A stretch of 64,000 nucleotides of DNA from an uncultured Saprospiraceae bacterium. Lineage in GTDB: Bacteria; Bacteroidota; Bacteroidia; Chitinophagales; Saprospiraceae. Positions within the stretch are counted from its first letter, which is position 1. Each line of letters starts with the position of its first letter. The stretch covers positions 19,086-83,085 of the forward strand of contig CALDGQ010000098.1 in assembly GCA_937941765.1 (NCBI GenBank), given 5' to 3'. The translations under genes and the position numbers were made by a program. A model generated the notes under the pieces. It did not search any database. It worked only from the letters and a program-made list of their open reading frames with translations, and was not told where the DNA came from. This document shows positions 27,880 through 36,892 of this stretch, in pieces.

Positions 27880-28371
27880 ATGAAAAATTTATTTCTATTC
27901 TGTTTAGTTAGTGTGTTGATTACTGGAAATGTTTTTGGTCAGGTCAAACAAGATGGTTTGAAAGATGTTTTGAAAAATCAAAAAGCAGATAAACAAGTCG
28001 TGAACGCCTGGAAGACCCTTTCTAAGATTACTTTCAAAAAACAGTATGATGAGATGATGGGATTCAAAGTCGACGTCCCTGTTTTTAGTGAAGAAGTAAA
28101 AGCATTAGATGGCAAGGAAATTACAATCAAAGGTTACATCATTCCAGTTGAAGGATATAAAAGTCATAAAGAATTTGTGTTTTCTGCCTATCCTTATAAC
28201 ATGTGTTTTTTCTGTGGTGGTGCTGGTCCAGAAACGGTGATGGAAGTTACTGCAACAGAAGGAATTAAATTTCAAGCCGATCCAATCACATTAAAGGGAA
28301 TTTTGCAAACGAACTCAGGAGATATTAATCGATTGATTTATTCCATGACAAAAGCAGAGTTGGTTAAATAA
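27880..28371 (+). CDS. Exported DUF3299-like protein with CFFCG motif, copy 2
   Basis: 163 residues, signal peptide about 1-21 (ending VFGQ). Clear paralogue of the preceding gene: shared WKTLSKITFKK-type helix, LDGKEITIKGYIIPVEG, EFVFSAYPYNMCFFCG, then AGPETVMEV and a matching C-terminus. The CxxC pair and the GPET turn are unchanged between copies while flanks differ, which suggests selection on that loop. It has about 15 extra residues at the N-terminal side. It is the last gene of the ABC operon and is followed directly by a hairpin terminator. Confidence 0.75.
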   Translation: MKNLFLFCLVSVLITGNVFGQVKQDGLKDVLKNQKADKQVVNAWKTLSKITFKKQYDEMMGFKVDVPVFSEEVKALDGKEITIKGYIIPVEGYKSHKEFVFSAYPYNMCFFCGGAGPETVMEVTATEGIKFQADPITLKGILQTNSGDINRLIYSMTKAELVK

Positions 28372-28402
28372 AACAGGATGAAGCAAAAACTCCATCCTGT
28401 TT
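28371..28402 (+). terminator. Terminator of the ABC/CFFCG operon
   Basis: Perfect 10-base stem AAACAGGATG (28371-28380) / CATCCTGTTT (28393-28402), loop of 12 bases, overlapping the end of the second CFFCG gene. Confidence 0.65.
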
Positions 28403-28795
28403 ATCAACGTAAGTCAAAACGATTTACATTTATAAATTCTTTCCAAATTAATTCAATAGTATTCAAGGGTGAATTTGAACCTTTCTTAATTCAATAAGTT
28501 TCCAAAAAAATAAATCCTCTTACAAATCAGGTGATGGATGGCCTTCCAAAAAATACTTATAATCATATCGAACTAGAAAGAACGACAGATTATAAGTAAA
28601 AATAGTGCTCTTGTAAGTGTTACAAAGTGCGCTCCAGTGTGAGGAGAACTAGGGTTAAATATTAGTAAGCGAGCAAATCTTAGTTTGCTGAAAACGATTT
28701 TGAGATAGTCCTACACTAGAGAATTCAAGTGCAATTTACGAGTGATTTGTAGATATTACTATTGACCCATATCAAGAAATAAAATATAAAAAAAT
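28403..28795. other. Long convergent spacer without recognisable gene
   Basis: Between the ABC/CFFCG operon and the 3' end of the Crp/Fnr gene. No ORF of note. It contains a small hairpin AGCAAA-TCTTAG-TTTGCT near 28675 and an FNR-like box at 28762-28775 (separate entry). Could hold a small RNA; nothing matches a family I know. Confidence 0.35.
28762..28775. promoter_or_regulatory. FNR-like box (TTGAC-CCAT-ATCAA), downstream of the Crp/Fnr gene
   Basis: Fits TTGAY-n4-RTCAA exactly. It lies about 20 bases beyond the stop codon of the Crp/Fnr gene, so it does not precede an annotated gene. Confidence 0.45.
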
Positions 28796-29425
28796 CTACT
28801 TTTTGCTCGGGTTTTTTCTAAGTCTACTTAAAGTTTCTGGTTTGATACCGAGGTAAGAAGCAATCATATGTTGAGGAATTCGTTGCAAAATTTTTGCATA
28901 CCGTACAAGAAACTTATTATACTTTTCCTCTGCGCTATCATTTTTCATAGATGCGACTTTGTGATAGGTAACAATTGCATTTTTTTCCTTCAATGCAGCA
29001 ATCATTAACCGAAGCTTTTTGTTTCTATCAAATAGCTCATCAAAATCTACTTTTTGAATAACCAAAACATCTGTCGGTTCGAGCGCTTGAATATATTTCT
29101 CAGCTGTTGTCCTCATACTATAACTTTCTCGATCCGTGACCCAATAATTCTCAAAACCAAAAGCTAAAATATGCTTATGGTTACCTTCATCAACGGTATA
29201 AGTTCTCGTTAAGCCTTTGGTGATGAATGCAATGTTTGTGCAGATTTCATCCTTAGAAAGTAAAAATTCTTTTTTTTGATAATGTACAGGTTTAAAGTAC
29301 GGTTGTACTTCATCTTCAAATTCTTGAAGTGTCATTCCTGTTTTTTCAGAAATGTAATTAAAAAGTATGCTGTGCATAAAACTTGATATGTTCAAATCAA
29401 GATAAAGAGGAATCTTGAATTGCAT
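28796..29425 (-). CDS. Crp/Fnr-family transcriptional regulator
   Basis: Up to 209 residues; the start may instead be the Met at residue 17 (29377), since the domain proper begins there. A cyclic-nucleotide-binding-type beta-roll spans about 30-140 (KKEFLLSKDEICTNIAFI, VLVIQKVDFDELF) and a winged helix-turn-helix the C-terminus (IPQHMIASYLGIKPETLSRL). It has one cysteine, so it is not an iron-sulfur FNR; the ligand is unknown. The recognition helix reads P-E-T-L-S-R, the E-x-x-S-R arrangement that in FNR reads TTGA half-sites. Two FNR-like boxes flank the gene. The divergent neighbour is a multihaem cytochrome. Confidence 0.88.
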   Translation of the reverse strand: MQFKIPLYLDLNISSFMHSILFNYISEKTGMTLQEFEDEVQPYFKPVHYQKKEFLLSKDEICTNIAFITKGLTRTYTVDEGNHKHILAFGFENYWVTDRESYSMRTTAEKYIQALEPTDVLVIQKVDFDELFDRNKKLRLMIAALKEKNAIVTYHKVASMKNDSAEEKYNKFLVRYAKILQRIPQHMIASYLGIKPETLSRLRKNPSKK

Positions 29426-29733
29426 TTGATAATTTGTTGTTGTCTACAAGGTAGCAACAAATTAAAAACTGTTTGCCTCAAAAACGTTTATTTAACATTT
29501 GTTCATTTTCTAACAAACAACTGTACATATGAAAATAAAATATAATGTTAAGATTTTTTAAGTGATTGACTTAGGTCAATAGGAAATAGACTTATTAAAT
29601 ACTCGCAGCGGTACCTCATTTCCAATTATAATGCAACCTCCAAGCAAAAAATAACGCTATTCAATTCTGTATAATTTAGTACAAAACAGTTTTAATTCAT
29701 TCACAAATCGAAGAAGTAAGCGTAAATTGTAAC
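29426..29733. other. Divergent regulatory spacer between crp/fnr-type gene and cytochrome gene
   Basis: AT-rich. Besides the FNR-like box at 29566-29579 it contains a GTTGTTGTCTAC / GTAGCAACAAA inverted pair near 29440-29461, next to the regulator start. No TAnnTTTG promoter is obvious. Confidence 0.4.
29566..29579. promoter_or_regulatory. FNR-like box (TTGAC-TTAG-GTCAA) upstream of multihaem cytochrome
   Basis: Perfect dyad, extendable to ATTGAC-TTAG-GTCAAT (29565-29580), with the 4-base spacer of FNR/Anr/Dnr sites. It is 155 bases upstream of the cytochrome start and 141 upstream of the regulator start. Confidence 0.55.
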
Positions 29734-31662
29734 ATGCTTGATTTAAGAATAATTTCAATTTGCTTTTGCTTATTTAGCATCCCATTTATATTTAATTATT
29801 GGGCTACTGATGCTGTTGCGCAAGAAAGCTTTCATACTTCTGATGAACTTAAATTTTGGGGAAGTATGGTCGATACCCTACCTGGTGGATACAATGGTTT
29901 ATTTGCTGGATCGGGCGAGTGCAAAAATTGTCATGGATTTGACACGGCTATGATTGCAAGTGTTGATCCGCTCGGTAATGATATAAATGTTGTAGATGAT
30001 TGGAAAGCGACTATGATGGCCAATTCTGCTAAAGATCCATTTTGGCGCGCCAAAGTTAGTCACGAAGTTCTACTCTATCCAGATCATAAAATGGATATTG
30101 AAACCAAGTGCACATCTTGTCATGCACCACTTGGACATTTTGCAGCGATGCATGCAGGCTTTGAACATTATAGTATTGATTCGTTAGTATTAGACCCATT
30201 AGCAAAAGACGGAGTTTCTTGTTTGGCTTGCCACCAACATAGTAAAACCGGTCTTGGTTTTGCACACTCTGGAAATTTAAATTTTGATACTGCCAAAGTT
30301 GCATACGGTCCATTTATTTCGCCATTGGAATCGCCAATGGTCATGGCAACAGATTACAAACCAGTATACAGTCCTCATATTAGCTCAGCAGGATTGTGCG
30401 CAGGGTGTCATACTTTAATTACGGAAACAATAGATTACAACAGTAACCTTACAGGCAACACATTTGTTGAACAAGCGACTTATCATGAATGGCTTAACTC
30501 TCGATATGAAGTGGAAGAGATAAGTTGTCAAGGATGTCATATGCCTGCATTGACCAAAGGAGAATTTTATCTAGTAAATGATATTGATATAGATTCGCGA
30601 GATACTTTTTATTTACACGAATTAGTTGGTGCAAATACAACGATGTTGAAATTATTGAAAGAAAATATTGCAGCACTTGACTTGACTGCATCACCAGAAA
30701 ATTTTGATGAAGTCATTGCCAAAACTGAGGACATGCTTCGCAACCGATCTATAAATTTTGAATTAAATTTTCTAGAACAAACTGCTGATTCTCTATTTTT
30801 TGAAGTCATAATTTTAAACAAAGCTGGACATAAATTTCCTTCAGGATATCCTGCACGTCGGGCTTTTGTAGAATTTGTTTTACAAAATCAAAATGGAGAC
30901 ACCTTGTTCGTTTCAGGAAATGTAGATGACAACTATGAATTGATGGCGCAGAACAATACTTATGAGCCTCATTATCAAATTATCAACAGTGAAGACCAGG
31001 CTCAAATTTATGAACTTGTCTTTGGTGATGTCAACGATAATGTAACTACCGTGTTAGTACGTGGAGATCATGCGATAAAAGACAATCGATTACCTCCTCA
31101 AGGATTTACAACTGAGCATATGGTTTATGATACTACGTTGATTGCAGGTAATGCACTTTCTGATCCAGACTTCAACAAGGAAAATGGGATACAAGGAACT
31201 GGTGCTGATCGAATTTATTATCACATCGCACACCCACAATTTGATGGGATGTTGACCGCAACTGCAAAAATGTTTTATCAATCCACACCACCAAAATGGA
31301 TGAAAGAGATGTTTGATGAAACTACTCCAGAAATTGAAACGTTTAGAACGATGTTTGCTAAAGCCGATCGCACGCCATTTTTGATGAAAGAAGCAAGTGT
31401 TGATATCGATTTAATGGTAGCCAATGAAGCGTTAGAAATTGTTAATGACATCCATATTTATTCGAATCAAATTGGATATTTACAAATAGAATTGGCCCAA
31501 AAAGCAAGATTAACACTGTTTGACGCTAATGGTAGGCTATTATTCGACCAAAACCTGTCATCTGGTAGTCATTCTATATCAACTGGAATCTCAAATTCGA
31601 TAATTTTAGCTTATCTTAAATCGAATAAAAACACCTTCACCGAAAAAGTCTGGATAAAATAA
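29734..31662 (+). CDS. Pentahaem c-type cytochrome with T9SS sorting domain
   Basis: 642 residues, signal peptide about 1-30 (ending AVAQ). Five CxxCH haem motifs: CKNCH (63-67), CTSCH, CLACH, CAGCH and CQGCH, all in the first 270 residues. The layout resembles cytochrome c554-type multihaem proteins. A beta-rich segment with NKAGHKFPSGYPARRAF follows, a pattern common after such haem domains. The last 80 residues (LTLFDANGRLLFDQNL, ending EKVWIK) fit a T9SS type A sorting domain, so it should be exported to the cell surface. Surface electron transfer is plausible; the electron partner is unknown. The FNR-like box upstream suggests oxygen- or NO-linked control. Confidence 0.88.
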   Translation: MLDLRIISICFCLFSIPFIFNYWATDAVAQESFHTSDELKFWGSMVDTLPGGYNGLFAGSGECKNCHGFDTAMIASVDPLGNDINVVDDWKATMMANSAKDPFWRAKVSHEVLLYPDHKMDIETKCTSCHAPLGHFAAMHAGFEHYSIDSLVLDPLAKDGVSCLACHQHSKTGLGFAHSGNLNFDTAKVAYGPFISPLESPMVMATDYKPVYSPHISSAGLCAGCHTLITETIDYNSNLTGNTFVEQATYHEWLNSRYEVEEISCQGCHMPALTKGEFYLVNDIDIDSRDTFYLHELVGANTTMLKLLKENIAALDLTASPENFDEVIAKTEDMLRNRSINFELNFLEQTADSLFFEVIILNKAGHKFPSGYPARRAFVEFVLQNQNGDTLFVSGNVDDNYELMAQNNTYEPHYQIINSEDQAQIYELVFGDVNDNVTTVLVRGDHAIKDNRLPPQGFTTEHMVYDTTLIAGNALSDPDFNKENGIQGTGADRIYYHIAHPQFDGMLTATAKMFYQSTPPKWMKEMFDETTPEIETFRTMFAKADRTPFLMKEASVDIDLMVANEALEIVNDIHIYSNQIGYLQIELAQKARLTLFDANGRLLFDQNLSSGSHSISTGISNSIILAYLKSNKNTFTEKVWIK

Positions 31663-31709
31663 TATCAAATACTCCAGCACTAACTATTATTTCAATCAAA
31701 TCATTTAAA

Positions 31710-34460
31710 ATGAAAAAAACATTAACCCAAATTTTCCTCTCTAGCTTTACAATTTTGTTTTCTATTTCTATCAGTTTTGGTCAGGTAAGTTTTACGAATA
31801 TGGCAAGCTCAATCCTTGAAACCACTGGAGGTGGGCAAGAAGATTGTGTTGCGGATATGAATGGGGATCATTTAGATGATATCGTCAGAATTCAAAGCGG
31901 TGATATTCGTATCAATTATCAACAAGAAGATGGTACTTATACAGAGACATTGTTTAATGTAAATTTACAGAATAGTCCCGGTTGGAGTATGGCTGCGGGT
32001 GATCTCAACAATGATGGTTTCAATGATTTAGTACTTGGAGATGGAGATGCTGTTTCATTTGTAATGGCAATCAATGGCGGTACAGATTATCAGGAACAAG
32101 CAATTGCAGAATATATATTTTCACAACGTACCACAATGGCAGACATTGATAATGATGGTGACTTAGATGCTTTTGTTTGTCATGATATCGATCAAAGTCA
32201 CCCATATAGAAATGATGGAACTGGATTTATGACAGAAGATCAGACATTGATTGAGACGCTTCCACTTGCAGGAAACTACGCAGCGATTTGGGTAGATTAT
32301 GACAACGACGGAGATTCTGACATGTATCTAACAAAATGTAGACAAGGTTCTACTTCTGGAGATATTGAAAGAACCAATGCAATGTATCAAAATGATGGGA
32401 ACGGGGTTTTTTCTGAAGTAGGTGCTGCTTGCAATATGGATGACAATGCTCAAAGTTGGGCAACAGTTTTTGAAGATTTTGACAATGATGGAGATTTCGA
32501 TGCTTTTATTGTCAATCACGATTTCAACAATCGTTTCATGGAAAATAATGGTGATGGAACTTTTACAGATATTATTCAAACTACTGGTATAGATGCCAAT
32601 GATTTAGGTGCATGGGAAAATGCTTCTGGAGATTTTGACAATGATGGATTCGTCGATATTTTAAGTGAATTAGAGAACGAACTTTACTTGAATAATGGAG
32701 ACATGACTTTCACTGGTATGAATCTAAGTTTTAATGATGGAGCAATTGGTGATTTAAATAATGATGGATTTCTCGATGTTGTAAGAGGAGGTGCTGTTTA
32801 CATAAATGATACGAATGATAATAATTGGATCAAATTTAATCTACAAGGAATTGTCAGTAATAAATGTGGCATTGGTGCACGTGTTGAAATTCATGGAGAT
32901 TGGGGGATTCAAATTCGAGAAGTACGTTCTGGACAAAGCTTTAGTCCGATGAGCACATTGACTGCACATTTTGGAATTGGAGCTGCAACTAGTGTTGATC
33001 AAGTAATCGTAAAATGGCCTTCAGGAATTGTAACGGTTATTCCAAATCCAATAATTAATGAAGGACACTTAATTTTAGAATCTGAATGTATATTGGATCC
33101 TACTGATATAGTGGTTACTGGTGCAACAACTTTATGTCCTGGAGAAACCGTAACGCTAACGGTACCAGAAGGATTTGAAAATTATTATTGGAATAATGGA
33201 ATGAGTGGTGCCACAATTGAAGTTGCTACAGCTGGTAGTTATAGTGTCGTTTTAGTTGATACTGATGAATGCGCCTCTCTTTCTAACAATGTAGTTGTAC
33301 AATTGACAAATGATATACAACCAATGATTGAGACATCAGGAAATGTTTCATTTTGTGAAGGAGGTACTGTAACTTTATCAGTCGATGGAGGTACGAATCC
33401 AACTTGGTCTACTGGTGAAACTGGAACATCAATTGAAGTAACTACTTCTGGAAATTATACAGTTGCAACAGATGCCAACTGTGCAGGTGGTCAACTTTCT
33501 TCAGAGATGGTTGCTGTTGAAGTAATCAATTTTCCTGAAACGCCTCAAATTACTGCATCAGATTTGAATGCAGATAACTCTGTATCACTTTCTGCTACAG
33601 GAAATAATCCAGCTTGGTACGATGTAGCAATCGGAGGTACCTTGTTAGGATCTGGAAATGATTTCACATCTAATCCATTAACAGACATTACCACTTTTTA
33701 TGTTGAAGATAGAAATGGGACGCCTGGTGCAATACAATCCGGTGGAAAAGCTGAAGCTATTGGACCTGGAGGATTGCCATCTACTGGAGCTCATAGCTTT
33801 TTTGATGTGTATGAGCCTTTCACACTTTTAACGGTTGATGTTTTGGTTCCTGATAATGGAGAAGCGGGTCCTCGTACGATTCAATTATTTAATGAAAATG
33901 ATGTCATGATGACTCAGAAGATTTTTAATCTTGAAGTTGGAGCACATACTTTAGAATTGGATTTTGAAATACCTGTTGGAAATCAATTTTACATTAAATG
34001 TTTACAAGAAAATTTATTTAGAAATAATGGTGGTGTCAATTATCCTTATCCGATTGGTGATGTTGGTGAATTGACTGGCTCTGTTTATGGTACATCTTAC
34101 TATTATTACTTCTACAATTGGCAAATCCAAAAAGAAAGTACGGTTTGTGCTTCTGACAGAGAATCTATTACAATGACTCCGGTTGCCATTGATGAAATCG
34201 AATCAATTAATGCGCTAGATGTTTATCCAAATCCAGCTACCACAAATGTAACCATTGAATTCAATGCGACAACAAGTGATGCTTTGACAATTTCTTTATA
34301 CAATGTAGTTGGAAAATTGGCAACAAATAAAATTGTTCAGAATTTAACCTTAGGTCAAAATTTAATCAATCTTGGAGTTACTGAATTACCTTCAGGAATT
34401 TATACCCTAGAGTTGCAAATGAATGGACAAAAGACAACTCGTAAGATTGTTGTTGAGTAA
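31710..34460 (+). CDS. FG-GAP/VCBS, ASPIC/UnbV secreted protein with T9SS sorting domain
   Basis: 916 residues, signal peptide about 1-25. Residues about 40-370 are FG-GAP/VCBS calcium-binding propeller repeats, each with a D-x-[DN]-x-D-G loop (DNDGDLDAF, DNDGDSDMY, DNDGDFDAF, NNDGFLDVV). Residues about 375-450 match ASPIC/UnbV (GIGARVEI, VRSGQSF, HFGIGAAT, VKWPSG). Immunoglobulin-like cysteine-containing segments follow and the end is a type A sorting domain (LDVYPNPATTNVTIEF). Surface adhesion or carbohydrate interaction is typical but unproven. It starts 47 bases after the cytochrome gene, probably co-transcribed. Confidence 0.9.
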   Translation: MKKTLTQIFLSSFTILFSISISFGQVSFTNMASSILETTGGGQEDCVADMNGDHLDDIVRIQSGDIRINYQQEDGTYTETLFNVNLQNSPGWSMAAGDLNNDGFNDLVLGDGDAVSFVMAINGGTDYQEQAIAEYIFSQRTTMADIDNDGDLDAFVCHDIDQSHPYRNDGTGFMTEDQTLIETLPLAGNYAAIWVDYDNDGDSDMYLTKCRQGSTSGDIERTNAMYQNDGNGVFSEVGAACNMDDNAQSWATVFEDFDNDGDFDAFIVNHDFNNRFMENNGDGTFTDIIQTTGIDANDLGAWENASGDFDNDGFVDILSELENELYLNNGDMTFTGMNLSFNDGAIGDLNNDGFLDVVRGGAVYINDTNDNNWIKFNLQGIVSNKCGIGARVEIHGDWGIQIREVRSGQSFSPMSTLTAHFGIGAATSVDQVIVKWPSGIVTVIPNPIINEGHLILESECILDPTDIVVTGATTLCPGETVTLTVPEGFENYYWNNGMSGATIEVATAGSYSVVLVDTDECASLSNNVVVQLTNDIQPMIETSGNVSFCEGGTVTLSVDGGTNPTWSTGETGTSIEVTTSGNYTVATDANCAGGQLSSEMVAVEVINFPETPQITASDLNADNSVSLSATGNNPAWYDVAIGGTLLGSGNDFTSNPLTDITTFYVEDRNGTPGAIQSGGKAEAIGPGGLPSTGAHSFFDVYEPFTLLTVDVLVPDNGEAGPRTIQLFNENDVMMTQKIFNLEVGAHTLELDFEIPVGNQFYIKCLQENLFRNNGGVNYPYPIGDVGELTGSVYGTSYYYYFYNWQIQKESTVCASDRESITMTPVAIDEIESINALDVYPNPATTNVTIEFNATTSDALTISLYNVVGKLATNKIVQNLTLGQNLINLGVTELPSGIYTLELQMNGQKTTRKIVVE

Positions 34461-34474
34461 TTCTGTTTTGTGAC

Positions 34475-34524
34475 AAATAAAAAAGCCTTCAAGTCCATTT
34501 TTGACTTGAGGGCTTTTTTTATTT
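34475..34524. terminator. Bidirectional terminator
   Basis: Stem AAAAAAGCCTTCAAGTC / GACTTGAGGGCTTTTTT (one G-U pair) around CATTTTT, with A/T runs at both ends, between convergent genes. Confidence 0.88.
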
Positions 34525-34553
34525 ACGTAACGAGAACACGGCAATGAACAACA

Positions 34554-36758
34554 CTACAAATTAAACCAATAACTAAATTTCAGAACAAAGGTCTTATCCT
34601 TAACACTCAAATCTGAGGTCGTATAATTTTCTGTATAAACCAAGTACAAATCAGATAAGGGTCTGAATCTCCAATTTAATCGAGAATTAATATTGAAATT
34701 TTCCTTTTGTGTGTTGTATTGCAAAAAGGTAGAAAAGAATAATGATTTTGTAAAACTAAATTCAACTTTGGAACCTAACAATGTAAATTTAGCATCTCCA
34801 TATTCAGTCGGGTAATCCGTTAAGTATCGTTGATCCCAGTTCAATCCAAGGATCATCAATTTATTAAAACGATAATTCAATTCTGAAAACACCTTTATCC
34901 TTTTTCCTGAATATTGACCACCATATTCGAAATTCAACTCTCCATAAAGACTTTGTTTCTTGTTGGTTCTAAATTCTAATGCAACCTTTTGATTCTGATA
35001 ATTTCCTGGTTGAAAAGGAATATCTAATCCATTTAATTCTAAAGGAAATAATAATTCACTAGAGAATTCTGTCCAATTAACTTCCAACTCACTTCTATTA
35101 TTAAACTTCGTTGTTAAGCCAATTTCTAAAGTATGTTCTTGAAATTTTCCATGGTTATCGGTAAATATATCAAGGTGAAAATTAGGTGAAATGTAATTGA
35201 TCGGTCCATCTTTATCCATATAAAATCGACAGTATCCATTGGTTCTAAACTGGATGTAGGGAACACGGAAGGTGGTATCAGCATATTCTTGATAAAGTCT
35301 AGGAACATAACCCATATCCGTCATATAGTTTTCTCCAATTGCATCAATACCACCAAAAATTGAAAATTGTGAATTTCGAAATCTAGCTTTCACACTATAC
35401 GCACCTGCCTTGTTATATTTTTCATGTGTTCTAGAATAATGTGCAAATCCTTTCAAAGTTGTTTTGGAATCTTTTGAAATGTAATCTGCCTCAATGCCAC
35501 CAACTCGATTAAAACTAGGACCATTAAACGTGAAATCTGAGAAAGCTTGTCGATTGGTAATAAATGCACCAACATTAAATCCTGGTAAGACTTCTTGTTG
35601 CAATGAGGCAACTGTATAATTTTGAGATTCAATATCTAGTTCCTTTTTGCTTGCCGTTTGAATATTCATCAAACCAACTTTCAAAGTCTTATTGATATTT
35701 CCACTTAATCTTGCTCCGAAAATTATGGAAACAGGTTCGTCTCCTACTCCACCGATTCGACGAGAGAAAAAAGGTCTGACCCTACTGTTCCCAAGTCCAG
35801 AAAACTGATTACTATTTTCCAAGAAAAACAATCTGCGCTCTGGATAAAATAATTCGAAACGATTTAAATTGATAATTTGCTCATCCACTTCTACTTGTGA
35901 AAAATCTGGATTGATTGTTAAGTCAAGATTGAGCGATGGTGACACTTCAATTTTTGCATCAACTCCAACTGAAGGAACTACTTCCGTTGCTGAAGTTATA
36001 TCCGTATGATCTTTAGTGATTTTCATTGCTGAAAAAGGAACAATTGCTATGTTATTTCCTGGCAAATAATCAAATTCAGTCATTCTCAAATCACCCATAC
36101 AACTTTGCGTTGCTACATCAAAACCTCTCGGCACAGGAGACCAAGTAGACGTTTCATTTCTTTTTAAATCATTTCTAGAAAAATTAATTTTCCAATCCCT
36201 GACATTTTCGTTAAATCGTAAAGTCTTTAAAGGGATTGCAATTTCGACTGACCAAAATTTTTCTTCTTTAGATCGAAAAACTTCAGAATGCCAAAGTCCA
36301 TCCCAGCTAGTTGTTAATCCAAAGGTACCACCTCGTCCTACAATACCATCTAGCTGCACACCAAATGGGTTGACAATAAAACCGTATCCACTATTTGAAT
36401 TTTGAAATGGATCTAAGTAGATTCCAAATGCATCATTATTTTGAAAAGAAAAATCTCGTTTCAGAGACTGTACAATATAATCGCCTTCAATTTCATCATA
36501 ACATTTTGCAGCGATGTATAAATATTTATCATTGTACGTCATCCAAACTTCTGTTTTTGATTCCGCAGCGATACTATCTTGAGGAAAATTCATTACAAAA
36601 TCTTGAGCAGTTGGTTTGACCCACCAGTCAGATTCTACGAGACGTCCATCAATTTTTATATTAGATTGTGATTTAGAAATGGCAATACCTGGACCCTGCG
36701 CGATCGTGACCGCACTGTACAGGAATAGGAAGAAGAGAATAGGAAAAATCTTCTTCAA
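34554..36758 (-). CDS. DUF5916 outer-membrane protein with N-terminal CBM9-like domain, copy 1
   Basis: 734 residues, signal peptide about 1-20 (ending TIAQ). Residues about 28-210 are a CBM9-like sandwich (IKIDGRLVESDWW, TEVWMTYNDKYLYIAAKCYD, FGIYLDPFQNSNSGY). The DUF5916 part begins near residue 245 with PDFSQVEVDEQIINLNRFE and FYPERRLFFLENSNQF, then a long series of amphipathic strands and a terminal KFSYWFNL, a beta-barrel type end. The family is widespread in Bacteroidota and annotated as carbohydrate binding; the substrate is unknown. A distant paralogue lies at 44005-46518. Single gene. Confidence 0.88.
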   Translation of the reverse strand: MKKIFPILFFLFLYSAVTIAQGPGIAISKSQSNIKIDGRLVESDWWVKPTAQDFVMNFPQDSIAAESKTEVWMTYNDKYLYIAAKCYDEIEGDYIVQSLKRDFSFQNNDAFGIYLDPFQNSNSGYGFIVNPFGVQLDGIVGRGGTFGLTTSWDGLWHSEVFRSKEEKFWSVEIAIPLKTLRFNENVRDWKINFSRNDLKRNETSTWSPVPRGFDVATQSCMGDLRMTEFDYLPGNNIAIVPFSAMKITKDHTDITSATEVVPSVGVDAKIEVSPSLNLDLTINPDFSQVEVDEQIINLNRFELFYPERRLFFLENSNQFSGLGNSRVRPFFSRRIGGVGDEPVSIIFGARLSGNINKTLKVGLMNIQTASKKELDIESQNYTVASLQQEVLPGFNVGAFITNRQAFSDFTFNGPSFNRVGGIEADYISKDSKTTLKGFAHYSRTHEKYNKAGAYSVKARFRNSQFSIFGGIDAIGENYMTDMGYVPRLYQEYADTTFRVPYIQFRTNGYCRFYMDKDGPINYISPNFHLDIFTDNHGKFQEHTLEIGLTTKFNNRSELEVNWTEFSSELLFPLELNGLDIPFQPGNYQNQKVALEFRTNKKQSLYGELNFEYGGQYSGKRIKVFSELNYRFNKLMILGLNWDQRYLTDYPTEYGDAKFTLLGSKVEFSFTKSLFFSTFLQYNTQKENFNINSRLNWRFRPLSDLYLVYTENYTTSDLSVKDKTFVLKFSYWFNL

Positions 36759-36790
36759 ACTTGGGATGCTTAATTATCTCACTTCGATAA

Positions 36791-36816
36791 ATGTATGATT
36801 AGGAGATCATACAATT
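36791..36816. repeat. Minimal ATGTATGAT palindrome (possible R7)
   Basis: TGTATGAT (36792-36799) / ATCATACA (36806-36813) around a 6-base loop, sharing the terminal motif of the R1-R6 family but lacking its core. It lies just upstream of the DUF5916 gene. Confidence 0.3.
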
Positions 36817-36892
36817 CTCAAATTGAGTTGGTAAAAACAATTAGGAAATATAAAAACAAGAGGGGAATTTTACTTCCAATGATTTTTACAAA

